A DNA stretch of 7,307 nt from Spirochaetota bacterium. GTDB taxonomy: Bacteria; Spirochaetota; Spirochaetia; Treponematales; Rectinemataceae. Below are positions 1 to 5,959 of this stretch, piece after piece (within the stretch, counting starts at the first letter, position 1; the number at the start of each line of letters is the position of its first letter). The notes under the pieces are model-generated. The model did no database searches and was not told the DNA's origin. It worked only from the letters and a program-made list of their open reading frames with translations. The stretch spans positions 1 through 7,307 of the forward strand of contig JAEZSM010000165.1 of the NCBI GenBank assembly GCA_023421875.1, given 5' to 3'. The position numbers and the translations under genes are program-made.

Positions 1-1158
1 CCCTATATCCATCCCCCTTACTTCCTGCCCAGAGACTCCCCTTACTCCAAGACTCCCCTCGTAGCTCAGCCGACCAGCTTCGTACCGCCCCACAAGCTCA
101 CCTTCGTACGATAGCCCCATAAGCTCCTTTAAAAATTCTTCTCCCTCCTCCTGACCCTGGACCGAATTCCCTTGCGCAGCCAGCTCTTGACCTCGCGCCG
201 CTTTCGGACCCAGATCCAGCACCGCCGCCGGCCTGAACCCCGCCAGCTGCAGCGCCGCCTCGAGCACCTTGCTCTCATACCCATACTCCAGCACCGCCTC
301 GTAGCCTTCTCCTACTATCCGACCTGTCAGCGATGCGGTAGGGGATCCGGCGTTGGAGGATCCTGTGGCAGAGAATCCCGCGGTAGAAGATCCGGCGGAA
401 GATTGGAGGGTAAGAGTCTGGCTTGCCAGCTGAAGCCCGCCCAGGCGGGCAGCAACTTCTGAGGAAGCAGAAAAGCCGCTGAAATCGGCTTGGGCACTGA
501 ACTTGAGCATAGTCGCCTGGACAAAAAGCTCGTCCTTTCCAAGCGCAGGATCGGCGATAAAAAAGAGGGCTGTGGGAATAATCGCTTCCGGCGCCCCCGA
601 TAGCGTCGAGAGCTGCAGGGAGGACAGGGAGGCCGAATAGCGCCGAGAATCGGGTTGGACCAGGGAGAGAGAGATACCGGCTATATCCACCACCAGCCGA
701 GGCAGCTCTCCCTGGGTTCCGGCGGGAAACAGCGCCGCCATGCTCAGAAGACTAGCCTGGTCTTCGGGGAAAAGCAGATCCACAGCGAGATCGGTTATTT
801 CCATATGTTTGAGAAGGTCAACGGGCGAGCCGAAGAGAGCCGCCCAGAGATCAAGGCGCAGACGCAGCTCGGAAGCGGCCAGGATCTTGCGCCTGAGCAC
901 GCTGCTTTCGGAGCGGGACTCCCGGAAGAGCTCGACGCCGTAAAAGCTGATGCGCTGAGGCAGGGCTATCGAGGCGTAGGAGTACCCCAGACTGAGGCCT
1001 GTCTGCTCGTACAGTCTTTCCTGGAGCGAATAGACCGTATGTTCCAGCTTCGATTCTACAAGGCTGCGAAGTCTTGGCAGGGCGAAAAGGCTCACGACCC
1101 CCGCGAAGGTCAAGGCTATGAGTGTCGCGAGTATCCATCGAGCGCTTTTACGTGCCAT
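1..1158 (-). CDS. AsmA/TamB-like membrane-anchored protein, N-terminal 386 residues (3' end beyond window)
   Basis: An uninterrupted minus-strand frame runs from an ATG at 1156-1158 to the left edge with no stop, giving 386 residues of a longer protein. A Shine-Dalgarno-like AGGGA (1166-1170) lies 7 nt before the ATG, and an in-frame stop at 1201-1203 limits upstream extension. Residues 2-7 are basic (ARKSAR) and residues about 8-27 form one hydrophobic helix, so this looks like a signal anchor with the rest of the chain in the periplasm. After it comes a short amphipathic stretch and then a segment (residues about 50-75) with the pattern 'G-hydrophobic-x-hydrophobic ... ISFYGVELF', which resembles the first beta strands of AsmA/TamB/YhdP-type lipid-transfer bridge proteins. 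Later parts alternate polar and hydrophobic residues, including two copies of LSYEG 15 residues apart (349-353 and 364-368), consistent with repeated beta strands. The family assignment is by pattern only. If it is TamB, a bamA-like gene could lie to the left. The gene is divergent from tmk. Confidence 0.75.
   Translation of the reverse strand, partial: MARKSARWILATLIALTFAGVVSLFALPRLRSLVESKLEHTVYSLQERLYEQTGLSLGYSYASIALPQRISFYGVELFRESRSESSVLRRKILAASELRLRLDLWAALFGSPVDLLKHMEITDLAVDLLFPEDQASLLSMAALFPAGTQGELPRLVVDIAGISLSLVQPDSRRYSASLSSLQLSTLSGAPEAIIPTALFFIADPALGKDELFVQATMLKFSAQADFSGFSASSEVAARLGGLQLASQTLTLQSSAGSSTAGFSATGSSNAGSPTASLTGRIVGEGYEAVLEYGYESKVLEAALQLAGFRPAAVLDLGPKAARGQELAAQGNSVQGQEEGEEFLKELMGLSYEGELVGRYEAGRLSYEGSLGVRGVSGQEVRGMDIG
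328..402 (-). repeat. 15-bp imperfect tandem repeat, in frame, coding for SxxGS-type pentapeptides
   Basis: Four consecutive 15-bp units occupy 388-402, 373-387, 358-372 and 343-357, and a decayed fifth occupies 328-342. Each unit is exactly in codon register with the minus-strand AsmA/TamB-like gene. Read in coding order they give SSAGS, STAGF, SATGS, SNAGS and PTASL (residues 253-277). The GGATCC core occurs at 343-348 and 358-363. The product is probably a flexible linker or loop between beta-rich segments. Units differ at several positions, so this is an aged duplication and not a freshly expanded array. Confidence 0.7.
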
Positions 1159-1165
1159 CAACCGG

Positions 1166-1170
1166 TCCCT
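1166..1170 (-). promoter_or_regulatory. Ribosome binding site of the AsmA/TamB-like gene
   Basis: On the minus strand the sequence AGGGA sits 7 nt before the ATG at 1156-1158. It supports that ATG over the TTG codon immediately before it, which would leave only 4 nt of spacing. Promoter elements for this gene must lie in or next to the remaining divergent gap. A TACTAT at 1179-1184 (minus strand) is a possible but weak -10 box with no convincing -35. Confidence 0.45.
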
Positions 1171-1196
1171 GCGTAGAAATAGTAGTTCAGGCGATA

Positions 1197-1202
1197 TATA
1201 CT
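1197..1202 (+). promoter_or_regulatory. Candidate -10 box (TATACT) for tmk, implying a leaderless or near-leaderless mRNA
   Basis: TATACT on the plus strand lies only 8 nt upstream of the tmk ATG at 1211. I see no purine-rich Shine-Dalgarno sequence between them (the gap reads AACACATC). If the hexamer is the -10 element, transcription would begin within a few bases of the start codon. No good -35 match is visible at the usual 16-18 bp distance, so this rests on the -10 match and its position. Confidence 0.4.
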
Positions 1203-1210
1203 AACACATC

Positions 1211-1855
1211 ATGCAGTCTCAGGACACCGATTTCACCCTAAAAAACTTCATCGTTCTCGAAGGCATCGACGGCTCGGGCACCAGCACCCAGATGCGCCAT
1301 ATCGAAGCAGCCCTGGGCAAAAAAGGGCTGCAGCATATGATGACCGCGGAACCCACCGGCAGGCCGGAGGGACTGCTCATCCGAAACATCCTCCAGGGCG
1401 AGCTGGATGCCGACCCGGGAACCGTCGCATACCTCTTCGCCAGCGACCGCCATCAGCACCTACACGGAAAAGGCGGAATCATCGAAGCCCTGGAAGCAGG
1501 AAAGCTTGTTATTTGCGACCGCTATGCCTTCTCGAGCCTTGCCTATCAGGGCATCACCTGCGGCAGGGAGCTGCCGGAGTATCTCAACGCCCGGTTCCCC
1601 GCCCCGGGACTGACGGTCTTCTTCAGAATCGACCCGGAACGCTCGCTGCAGCGGCTGAATTCCAGGAACAAGCTTGAGATTTATGAAAAAATACACATGC
1701 AAAAGCTTGTGAGTCTTGCCTATGAGTCGATCATTGCGGAAAAAGGTTCTAAGGGCTGGAATATTCAGAGCATCGATGCGGAAAACCCTATCGAGCAGGT
1801 CCGGCGAGAACTTTTCTCCATCATAGGCGACTATACGGGAATAACTCTGGACTAG
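1211..1855 (+). CDS. tmk: Thymidylate kinase (dTMP kinase) with variant P-loop
   Basis: This enzyme phosphorylates dTMP to dTDP with ATP, an essential cytoplasmic step in dTTP synthesis. The 214 residues match the family's usual length. The P-loop region is residues 16-27 (LEGIDGSGTSTQ). The substrate-binding AEPTGRPEG follows at 46-54, then the DRY motif (103-105) within CDRYAFSSLAYQG, and a LID segment around 148-160 that contains Arg. The usual Walker A lysine is replaced by Thr24. I recall similar Thr-containing P-loops in other dTMP kinases, so the enzyme is probably active. The start is well fixed: an in-frame TAA lies at 1202-1204 and the conserved P-loop begins soon after the only ATG. 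There is no Shine-Dalgarno sequence. The gene stands alone on the plus strand, divergent from the AsmA/TamB-like gene and convergent with queA. Confidence 0.95.
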   Translation: MQSQDTDFTLKNFIVLEGIDGSGTSTQMRHIEAALGKKGLQHMMTAEPTGRPEGLLIRNILQGELDADPGTVAYLFASDRHQHLHGKGGIIEALEAGKLVICDRYAFSSLAYQGITCGRELPEYLNARFPAPGLTVFFRIDPERSLQRLNSRNKLEIYEKIHMQKLVSLAYESIIAEKGSKGWNIQSIDAENPIEQVRRELFSIIGDYTGITLD

Positions 1856-1862
1856 AATCACC

Positions 1863-1876
1863 CTGCGCCGGCGCAG
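1863..1876. terminator. GC-rich perfect palindrome between convergent tmk and queA, possible bidirectional terminator
   Basis: CTGCGCCGGCGCAG is a perfect 14-bp palindrome that begins 8 bp after the tmk stop codon and lies 46 bp beyond the queA stop codon. As RNA from either strand it could fold as a 5-bp stem with a CCGG loop. Its site between two convergent genes suits a terminator serving both. There is no T-run after it in either direction, so a classic intrinsic terminator is not shown. Confidence 0.3.
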
Positions 1877-1921
1877 ACCAGCAGAGTCCCCCACCCGGGA
1901 GATTCCTGCCTTCCAGGCGCT

Positions 1922-2968
1922 TCAGCGTATAAGCATGGCGTCGCCGTAGCTGAAAAATCTGTACCCCTCCCGTATGGCCTCCTCATAGGTCTCGAGGATC
2001 AGCTCTCTTCCCGCGAAGGCCGAGACAAGCATCAGAAGAGTGGACTTGGGCGTATGAAAGTTGGTGAAAAGCTGATCGATCAGGGAAAAGCTGCGCCCGG
2101 GGTAGAGAAAAATATCCGTGCTGGCAGGGCCTGATCGGAGTACTGTCCCATCCCATGCCGATTCCAGTGTCCTGGCGCTGGTAGTGCCTACGGCGATCAG
2201 TTTTCTGCCCTCATTCTTGGCCTTCTTCACCGCCAGGGCAGTCCGCTCAGGCACGGAGTACCATTCCCGGTGCATCTGATGCTCCTCGATAGTGTCGACC
2301 CGCACCGGAAGGAAGGTGCCTAGGCCAACGTGGAGGGTGACCCATTCCATGCCCACCCCGGAATCGGAGATCTTTTCCAGGATCTCAGGGGTAAAATGAA
2401 GCCCGGCGGTGGGCGAGGCCGCTGAGCCGATAACCCTGGCATACACGGTCTGGTAGCGCTCCGCGTCCTGCGCTTCATCCTCCCTGCGGATATAGGGGGG
2501 AAGCGGTATGTGCCCGTTCCGCTCCAGATACTCGTCATCCAGCGCCCGGTCAAAGCCGACGATCTTCTCCCCAGAGGGAAGGAGGGCGGTAATTCTTCCG
2601 AGAAGCTTTTCGGGGAACATGAACTGCCTGCCGACCCGCTGCTTCCGGGACTTGCTGGACATAGCCGTCCAGCTGGAGGAAGGGGCTTCTTCGTTCAGGC
2701 CTTCTTTCGCAGGGTGGAGCAACAGGAACTCCACCTTGGCGCCCGTATCGGTGGCGATGCCGTAGAGCCTCGCCTTTCTCACCTTGGAATCGTTGAAAAC
2801 CATGAGGCTACCCGGGTCGATAAATGAAGGCAGATCGCCGATCATGGCATGAGTGCGGCGGCCCGTGGACCGATCCAGGACTAGAAGCCGTGAGCTGCCC
2901 CGTTTTTCAGCCGGATACTGGGCTATCAGCTCCTGGGGCAGTTCAAAATTGAAGTCTTCCGTTTTCAA
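1922..2968 (-). CDS. queA: S-adenosylmethionine:tRNA ribosyltransferase-isomerase (TTG start)
   Basis: QueA moves the ribosyl part of S-adenosylmethionine onto 7-aminomethyl-7-deazaguanine in the tRNA wobble position and rearranges it to epoxyqueuosine, the next-to-last step of queuosine formation. The 348 residues fit the family length. Characteristic stretches are the start DFNFELPQELIAQYP, the central SAASPTAGLHFTPEIL, then LHVGLGTFLPVRVD, the AVGTTSARTLES segment, and FTNFHTPKSTLLMLVSAF near the C-terminus. The start codon is TTG at 2966-2968, preceded by GGAG at 2976-2979 with 7-nt spacing. It lies inside the end of ruvB, a 26-bp overlap. Alignment with the family N-terminus (E. coli MRVTDFSFELPE) supports this start. 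The gene is last in the yebC-ruvCAB-queA series and was probably translated by reinitiation or coupling with ruvB. Confidence 0.95.
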   Translation of the reverse strand: MKTEDFNFELPQELIAQYPAEKRGSSRLLVLDRSTGRRTHAMIGDLPSFIDPGSLMVFNDSKVRKARLYGIATDTGAKVEFLLLHPAKEGLNEEAPSSSWTAMSSKSRKQRVGRQFMFPEKLLGRITALLPSGEKIVGFDRALDDEYLERNGHIPLPPYIRREDEAQDAERYQTVYARVIGSAASPTAGLHFTPEILEKISDSGVGMEWVTLHVGLGTFLPVRVDTIEEHQMHREWYSVPERTALAVKKAKNEGRKLIAVGTTSARTLESAWDGTVLRSGPASTDIFLYPGRSFSLIDQLFTNFHTPKSTLLMLVSAFAGRELILETYEEAIREGYRFFSYGDAMLIR

Positions 2969-4001
2969 CGCTGTACTCCATTCCCAAATGTTTATATGCC
3001 TGCGGGGTGGCTACCCTGCCCCGGGGCGTCCGGGCGATCAGGCCAGCCTGGATTAAAAACGGTTCGTAGTAGTCTTCCAGGCTATCCACACCCTCTCCCA
3101 CGGTTATCGCCAGGGTTTCGGCTCCCACGGGGCCGCCGGAGTACTTGAGGATGATAGCCCTGAGAATCTCCCTGTCCAGTTTTTCCAGTCCGAGCTGATC
3201 CACTTCCAGCCTGGAGAGCCCTTCCTTGACAATATCGATATCGACCGAATCCTTGCCTGCCACCTGGGCGAAGTCGCGCATTCTGCGAAGAAGCCTGTTG
3301 GCGATCCGCGGGGTACCCCTGCTGGTGGAGGCCAGGCGGCTCACCGCGTCTTTTTTTATTTCGATACCCAGGATGGCTGCCGATCTTCGTATCACCAGCT
3401 CGAGCTCTTCGGGGCTGTAGTAATCAAAACGCAGTGATATGCCGAAGCGGCTAGCCAAGGGGGCCGATACCATGCCCGCCTTGGTGGTGGCCCCGATGAG
3501 GGTAAAAGGCGGCACCGGAACGCGGACGGTCCTAGCAGCAGGCCCCTGGCCGATGATCCAGTCCAGCTCGAAATCCTCCATGGCGATATAGAGCATTTCC
3601 TCGATCGCCGGCTTGAGCCTATGGATTTCGTCGATAAAAAAGACCGAACCCGGCCTCAGTGTGGTGAGAATGCCCGCCAGGTCCTTGGGCTTGTCAAGGG
3701 CAGGGGCCGAGGTAGGCTTGAAGTCGGCTCCCATCTCGGAGGATACCACCAGGGCCAGGGTTGTTTTGCCCAGGCCGGGGGGCCCCATGAGGAAGAGGTG
3801 GTCCAACGCTTCCTCCCTCTCCCTGGCCGCCTTTATGAAAATAGAGAGGTTTTCCTTGATTCGGGCCTGGCCCTGGAACTCCGACAGCACATGGGGGCGC
3901 AGGGAAGATTCCCGCTCGTCCTCGCCGGGATCGAAAACCGGGTCCATGGCGCCGCTCTTCCTGCCTGTCTCCCCCCTGGACGAATCAGCCTTGCGCATCA
4001 T
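2943..4001 (-). CDS. ruvB: Holliday junction branch-migration ATPase RuvB
   Basis: RuvB is the hexameric AAA+ motor that, loaded by RuvA, pumps DNA through Holliday junctions. The 352-residue protein shows all family marks: LRPHVLSEFQGQ (34-45), the AREREEALDH segment, Walker A GPPGLGKT (73-80), Walker B FFIDEIH (122-128), sensor-1 region GATTKAG (171-177), a probable arginine finger in SRFGI (Arg186), sensor-2 region RGTPRIANRLLRR, and the C-terminal winged helix with GGPVGAETLA and GEGVDSLEDYYEPFL. The N-terminus is about 14 residues longer than in E. coli. The start ATG overlaps the ruvA stop in an ATGA junction. A second ATG follows at once, and AAAGGGG (4006-4012) is 4 nt from the first and 7 nt from the second, so either may be used. 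Met19 (codon ending at 3947) is a less likely alternative. The 3' end overlaps queA. Confidence 0.97.
   Translation of the reverse strand: MMRKADSSRGETGRKSGAMDPVFDPGEDERESSLRPHVLSEFQGQARIKENLSIFIKAAREREEALDHLFLMGPPGLGKTTLALVVSSEMGADFKPTSAPALDKPKDLAGILTTLRPGSVFFIDEIHRLKPAIEEMLYIAMEDFELDWIIGQGPAARTVRVPVPPFTLIGATTKAGMVSAPLASRFGISLRFDYYSPEELELVIRRSAAILGIEIKKDAVSRLASTSRGTPRIANRLLRRMRDFAQVAGKDSVDIDIVKEGLSRLEVDQLGLEKLDREILRAIILKYSGGPVGAETLAITVGEGVDSLEDYYEPFLIQAGLIARTPRGRVATPQAYKHLGMEYSVENGRLQF
2976..2979 (-). promoter_or_regulatory. Ribosome binding site deciding the queA TTG start
   Basis: GGAG on the minus strand is 7 nt before the TTG at 2966-2968. It lies inside the ruvB coding sequence. The spacing is ideal, and the first in-frame residues after TTG match the QueA family start, so the rare start codon is credible. 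Confidence 0.7.
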
Positions 4002-4606
4002 GAGACCCCTTTAGAGGAGAGTTCGAAGAGTGCCTGCCTGAAGAGCTCGGCCTCCCCTTCCTTGCCCGAGTCGGGCGGGAGGGCCGCAGCCCTGCTTCGG
4101 ACAGCTTTCTCCGCCGCCCTTCTATCGAAACCCATGTCGGCCAGGGCGCTTACCAGATCATCCCAAGGCGAAGAGGGCATCCCGGCGCCGCCCGAATCAT
4201 CCATGTCCACAAGCTTGCCCTTGAGGGCGAGCACCATTTTCTGCCCCAGCTTGGGTCCCACTCCAGGGATCCTCTTGAGCGCCCTCAAGTCCCCCGCATC
4301 CAGAGCCAGCTTGAGATCCTGTGGGGATATGCCTGAAAGAATCTTCAATGCCTGCTTGGGTCCTATGCCTTCGACCTTGGTCAGATCGAGAAAAAGACTG
4401 CGCTCAGCCTCGGTGGGAAAGCCGAAAAGACGCATTCCCTCATCCCAGTGCTGGAGCCATACAAAGACTTCCACATCCCCGCCCACCGGTCCAAAGAGCG
4501 CCAGGCTCCTGGTCGGCACGGAGATGTCCCATTCCAGTCCGCCGGTGAGGACGTAGAGCGATTCCCCTGAGCGGCCTCTGAGTTTTCCCATGATTCGGTT
4601 AAACAT
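3998..4606 (-). CDS. ruvA: Holliday junction DNA-binding protein RuvA
   Basis: RuvA binds four-way DNA junctions as a tetramer and loads RuvB. From the ATG at 4604-4606 the protein is 202 residues, almost the same as E. coli RuvA (203). Domain I begins MFNRIMGKLRG and carries the acidic pin pair Asp55-Glu56 in HWDEGMRLFGF, matching the E. coli pair Glu55-Asp56. Two helix-hairpin-helix motifs follow: VEGIGPKQALKILSG (78-92) and IPGVGPKLGQKMVLALK (113-129). After an acidic linker, the C-terminal RuvB-contacting domain begins near DDLVSALADMGF. The frame stays open further upstream to 4729, but that part overlaps ruvC and has no family match. An ATG at 4589-4591 is an alternative start five codons in. 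Neither start has a Shine-Dalgarno sequence, which is odd for this operon. The stop overlaps the ruvB start by 4 nt. Confidence 0.95.
   Translation of the reverse strand: MFNRIMGKLRGRSGESLYVLTGGLEWDISVPTRSLALFGPVGGDVEVFVWLQHWDEGMRLFGFPTEAERSLFLDLTKVEGIGPKQALKILSGISPQDLKLALDAGDLRALKRIPGVGPKLGQKMVLALKGKLVDMDDSGGAGMPSSPWDDLVSALADMGFDRRAAEKAVRSRAAALPPDSGKEGEAELFRQALFELSSKGVS
4006..4012 (-). promoter_or_regulatory. Ribosome binding site of ruvB within the end of ruvA
   Basis: AAAGGGG on the minus strand precedes the tandem ATG-ATG start of ruvB, with 4 nt to the first ATG and 7 nt to the second. The better spacing favours the second ATG (3996-3998), although the ATGA overlap with the ruvA stop suits coupling at the first. 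The two choices differ by one residue. Confidence 0.6.
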
Positions 4607-4613
4607 TGAAGGC

Positions 4614-4619
4614 AGTATA
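4614..4619 (-). promoter_or_regulatory. TATACT hexamer 7 nt before the ruvA start, possible internal -10 box
   Basis: On the minus strand TATACT lies 7 nt upstream of the ruvA ATG in the 49-nt gap after ruvC, and no Shine-Dalgarno sequence is present. The arrangement copies that at tmk (same hexamer, 8 nt from the ATG). It could be an internal promoter that makes a leaderless ruvA message. No clear -35 box is visible, so chance is possible. Confidence 0.3.
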
Positions 4620-4635
4620 GCAGGAGCTGGGCTCA

Positions 4636-4657
4636 GAAGACCAGTACGAATGTCTTC
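4636..4657. repeat. Inverted repeat GAAGAC-N10-GTCTTC at the ruvC/ruvA junction
   Basis: Perfect 6-bp arms (4636-4641 and 4652-4657) are separated by 10 nt. One more pair on each side, past a single mismatch, gives 7 of 8 matches. The repeat overlaps the ruvC stop codon and sits just upstream of the TATACT hexamer. It might be a protein-binding site or a small RNA hairpin in the ruvC-ruvA intercistronic region. It does not match the Gram-positive LexA consensus (GAAC-N4-GTTC) or the E. coli one (CTGT-N8-ACAG). Confidence 0.35.
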
Positions 4658-5180
4658 AGATTTGCCCCAAGCCCGCAGGACCCTCGAAGTGCGCCCTGCA
4701 GACAGCAGCGGCGAGCGCGTCCGCCGCATGGTCGGGCTTGGGCGGCTCGCTCAAGCCCAAGAGGATACGCACCATCTCCTGGACCTGGTTTTTGTCGGCC
4801 CTTGCCGTTCCGGTGACCGCTTTCTTTATGGCGTTGGGAGTAAATTCAGCCAAGGGAACGCTGGCCTGATAGAAGGCCAGCTTGATGATCCCCCTGGCTT
4901 CGGCCACGGGAAGGGCAGAGCTGACGTTTCTAAAAAAGTACAGGTCTTCGATGCCGCCATACTGGGGTTTGTAGTTTTCGAGAATATCCCGGACACCGGA
5001 GAAAATCTGCTGGAGCCGTAGCTCCGATGGGTCTGATGGAGACGTGCGTATGCAGCCGTGGGCGACATGACGTAAAAGGCCTCCCTTGGCTAGGGCTATG
5101 AGGCCGTAGCCAAGAAAGGCCAATCCAGGATCTATGCCTATTACGATAGTTTCGGCGCCAGCCTTGGCCGGGCGGATCAT
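4656..5180 (-). CDS. ruvC: Holliday junction resolvase RuvC
   Basis: RuvC is the RNase H-fold endonuclease that cuts Holliday junctions symmetrically in concert with RuvAB. At 174 residues it has normal length. The catalytic positions are visible: Asp17 in IGIDPG, Glu78 in GIEDLYFF, and the final pair in PDHAADALA, which aligns as His151 and Asp154. E. coli has Asp138/Asp141 there, while the Thermus thermophilus enzyme has His143/Asp146, so the His form is a known functional variant. The conserved FTPNAIKKAVTG and KNQVQEMVRILL segments are also present. The ATG at 5178-5180 is only 3 nt after the yebC stop, and the Shine-Dalgarno is weak (GAAGAA-like), suggesting coupling to yebC translation. 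About ten residues precede the usual family start, with no other start codon available. Confidence 0.96.
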   Translation of the reverse strand: MIRPAKAGAETIVIGIDPGLAFLGYGLIALAKGGLLRHVAHGCIRTSPSDPSELRLQQIFSGVRDILENYKPQYGGIEDLYFFRNVSSALPVAEARGIIKLAFYQASVPLAEFTPNAIKKAVTGTARADKNQVQEMVRILLGLSEPPKPDHAADALAAAVCRAHFEGPAGLGQI

Positions 5181-5183
5181 CGG

Positions 5184-5918
5184 CTATTCTTCGCTTTCCG
5201 GGAGCTCCACGTTGTGGTAGACATTCTGGACGTCTTCGTTCTCCTCGAGCCTTTCGATGAGCTTCTGGACCTTGCCGCCCGTATCGGCGTCCACCTCGAT
5301 ATAGACATCGGGAACCATGGAAATCTCGGCTCCCAGGGTTTCGAAATTTTTGGCGTTCATCGCGTTGAGCACCAACTCGAAATCATTCGGATCGGTGTAG
5401 ACGATAATGGTGCCGCCGTCGTTCTGGATGTCGTCGGCGCCGGCGTCCAAGGCCGCTTCCATGATCTGGTCCTCGCTGTAGGTTTCGCCGTCGTAGGAGA
5501 GGATGCCCTTGCGCTTGAAAAGATAGGAAACCGAGCCGGTGGATCCGAGGTTGGCACCAGAACGGGTAAGGAGATTGCGGATTTCTGCAGCGGCCCGGTT
5601 TTTATTGTCCGTGAGCACTTCGATAAGGAGGGCGCCGCCGCCAGGGGCATAGGCCTCGTAGGTGAGTTCCTCGTAGGTCGTGCCTTCAAGCTCCCCGGTA
5701 CCCTTCTTGATAGCCCGGTCGACGTTGTCCTTGGGCATGTTCGCCGCCCTGGCCTTGAGGACTGCGGTTCTGAGCCTGGGATTGCCGTCGGGATCGCCGC
5801 CGCCCATTCTGGCTGCGATGGAAATTTCCTTGATGAGCTTGGTGAACATCTGGCCGCGCTTGGCGTCGGCAGCTCCCTTCTTGTGCTTTATGGTCGCCCA
5901 TTTACTGTGACCGGACAT
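5184..5918 (-). CDS. yebC: YebC/PmpR/TACO1-family protein
   Basis: The protein has 244 residues and starts with the family hallmark MSGHSKWATIKHKKGAADAK. Further family segments are NMPKDNVDRAIKKGTG, YEELTYEAYAPGGGALLIE, and LTDNKNRAAAEIRNLL followed by GSTGSVSYLFKRKG. The fold is three-domain and cytoplasmic. Members were first described as transcription regulators (PmpR). The mitochondrial relative TACO1 and some bacterial members act in translation, easing ribosome stalling, and which role applies here cannot be read from sequence. A strong Shine-Dalgarno AAGGAG (5926-5931) is 7 nt from the ATG, and a good promoter lies upstream, so yebC probably leads the operon. Its stop is 3 nt before ruvC, a gene order seen in many bacteria. 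Confidence 0.96.
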   Translation of the reverse strand: MSGHSKWATIKHKKGAADAKRGQMFTKLIKEISIAARMGGGDPDGNPRLRTAVLKARAANMPKDNVDRAIKKGTGELEGTTYEELTYEAYAPGGGALLIEVLTDNKNRAAAEIRNLLTRSGANLGSTGSVSYLFKRKGILSYDGETYSEDQIMEAALDAGADDIQNDGGTIIVYTDPNDFELVLNAMNAKNFETLGAEISMVPDVYIEVDADTGGKVQKLIERLEENEDVQNVYHNVELPESEE

Positions 5919-5925
5919 GCTTTTT

Positions 5926-5931
5926 CTCCTT
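5926..5931 (-). promoter_or_regulatory. Strong Shine-Dalgarno of yebC
   Basis: AAGGAG on the minus strand with 7 nt to the ATG (5916-5918) is the best ribosome binding site in the window. It fits yebC being the first and well-translated gene of the operon. Confidence 0.8.
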
Positions 5932-5959
5932 GTTTCCGACTATACACAAATGACGCAAA

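Noticed and set aside
343..402. Possible CRISPR or intergenic satellite array
   Set aside because: Units are only 15 bp, without spacers, and are exactly in frame within a coding sequence, so a coding linker repeat explains them.
851..1138. Minus-strand 95-residue open frame
   Set aside because: It is a shifted frame within the AsmA/TamB-like gene, low in hydrophobic structure and rich in Arg/Pro, and ends where the real frame continues.
655..1176. Plus-strand 173-residue open frame
   Set aside because: It is antisense to the AsmA/TamB-like gene in codon-aligned register, has no recognisable domain and has the composition of a shadow frame. The minus frame has a signal anchor, a ribosome binding site and full-length openness.
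1460..1894. Minus-strand 144-residue open frame antisense to tmk
   Set aside because: The plus-strand tmk is unambiguous, and this frame has no recognisable family features.
3621..4556. Plus-strand 311-residue open frame antisense to ruvB and ruvA
   Set aside because: It crosses two well-identified genes on the opposite strand and shows no domain or ribosome binding site.
3998..4729. Long RuvA version with 41 extra N-terminal residues
   Set aside because: The extra part overlaps ruvC, has no resemblance to RuvA and makes the protein too long. The start at 4604-4606 gives 202 residues, the normal family length.
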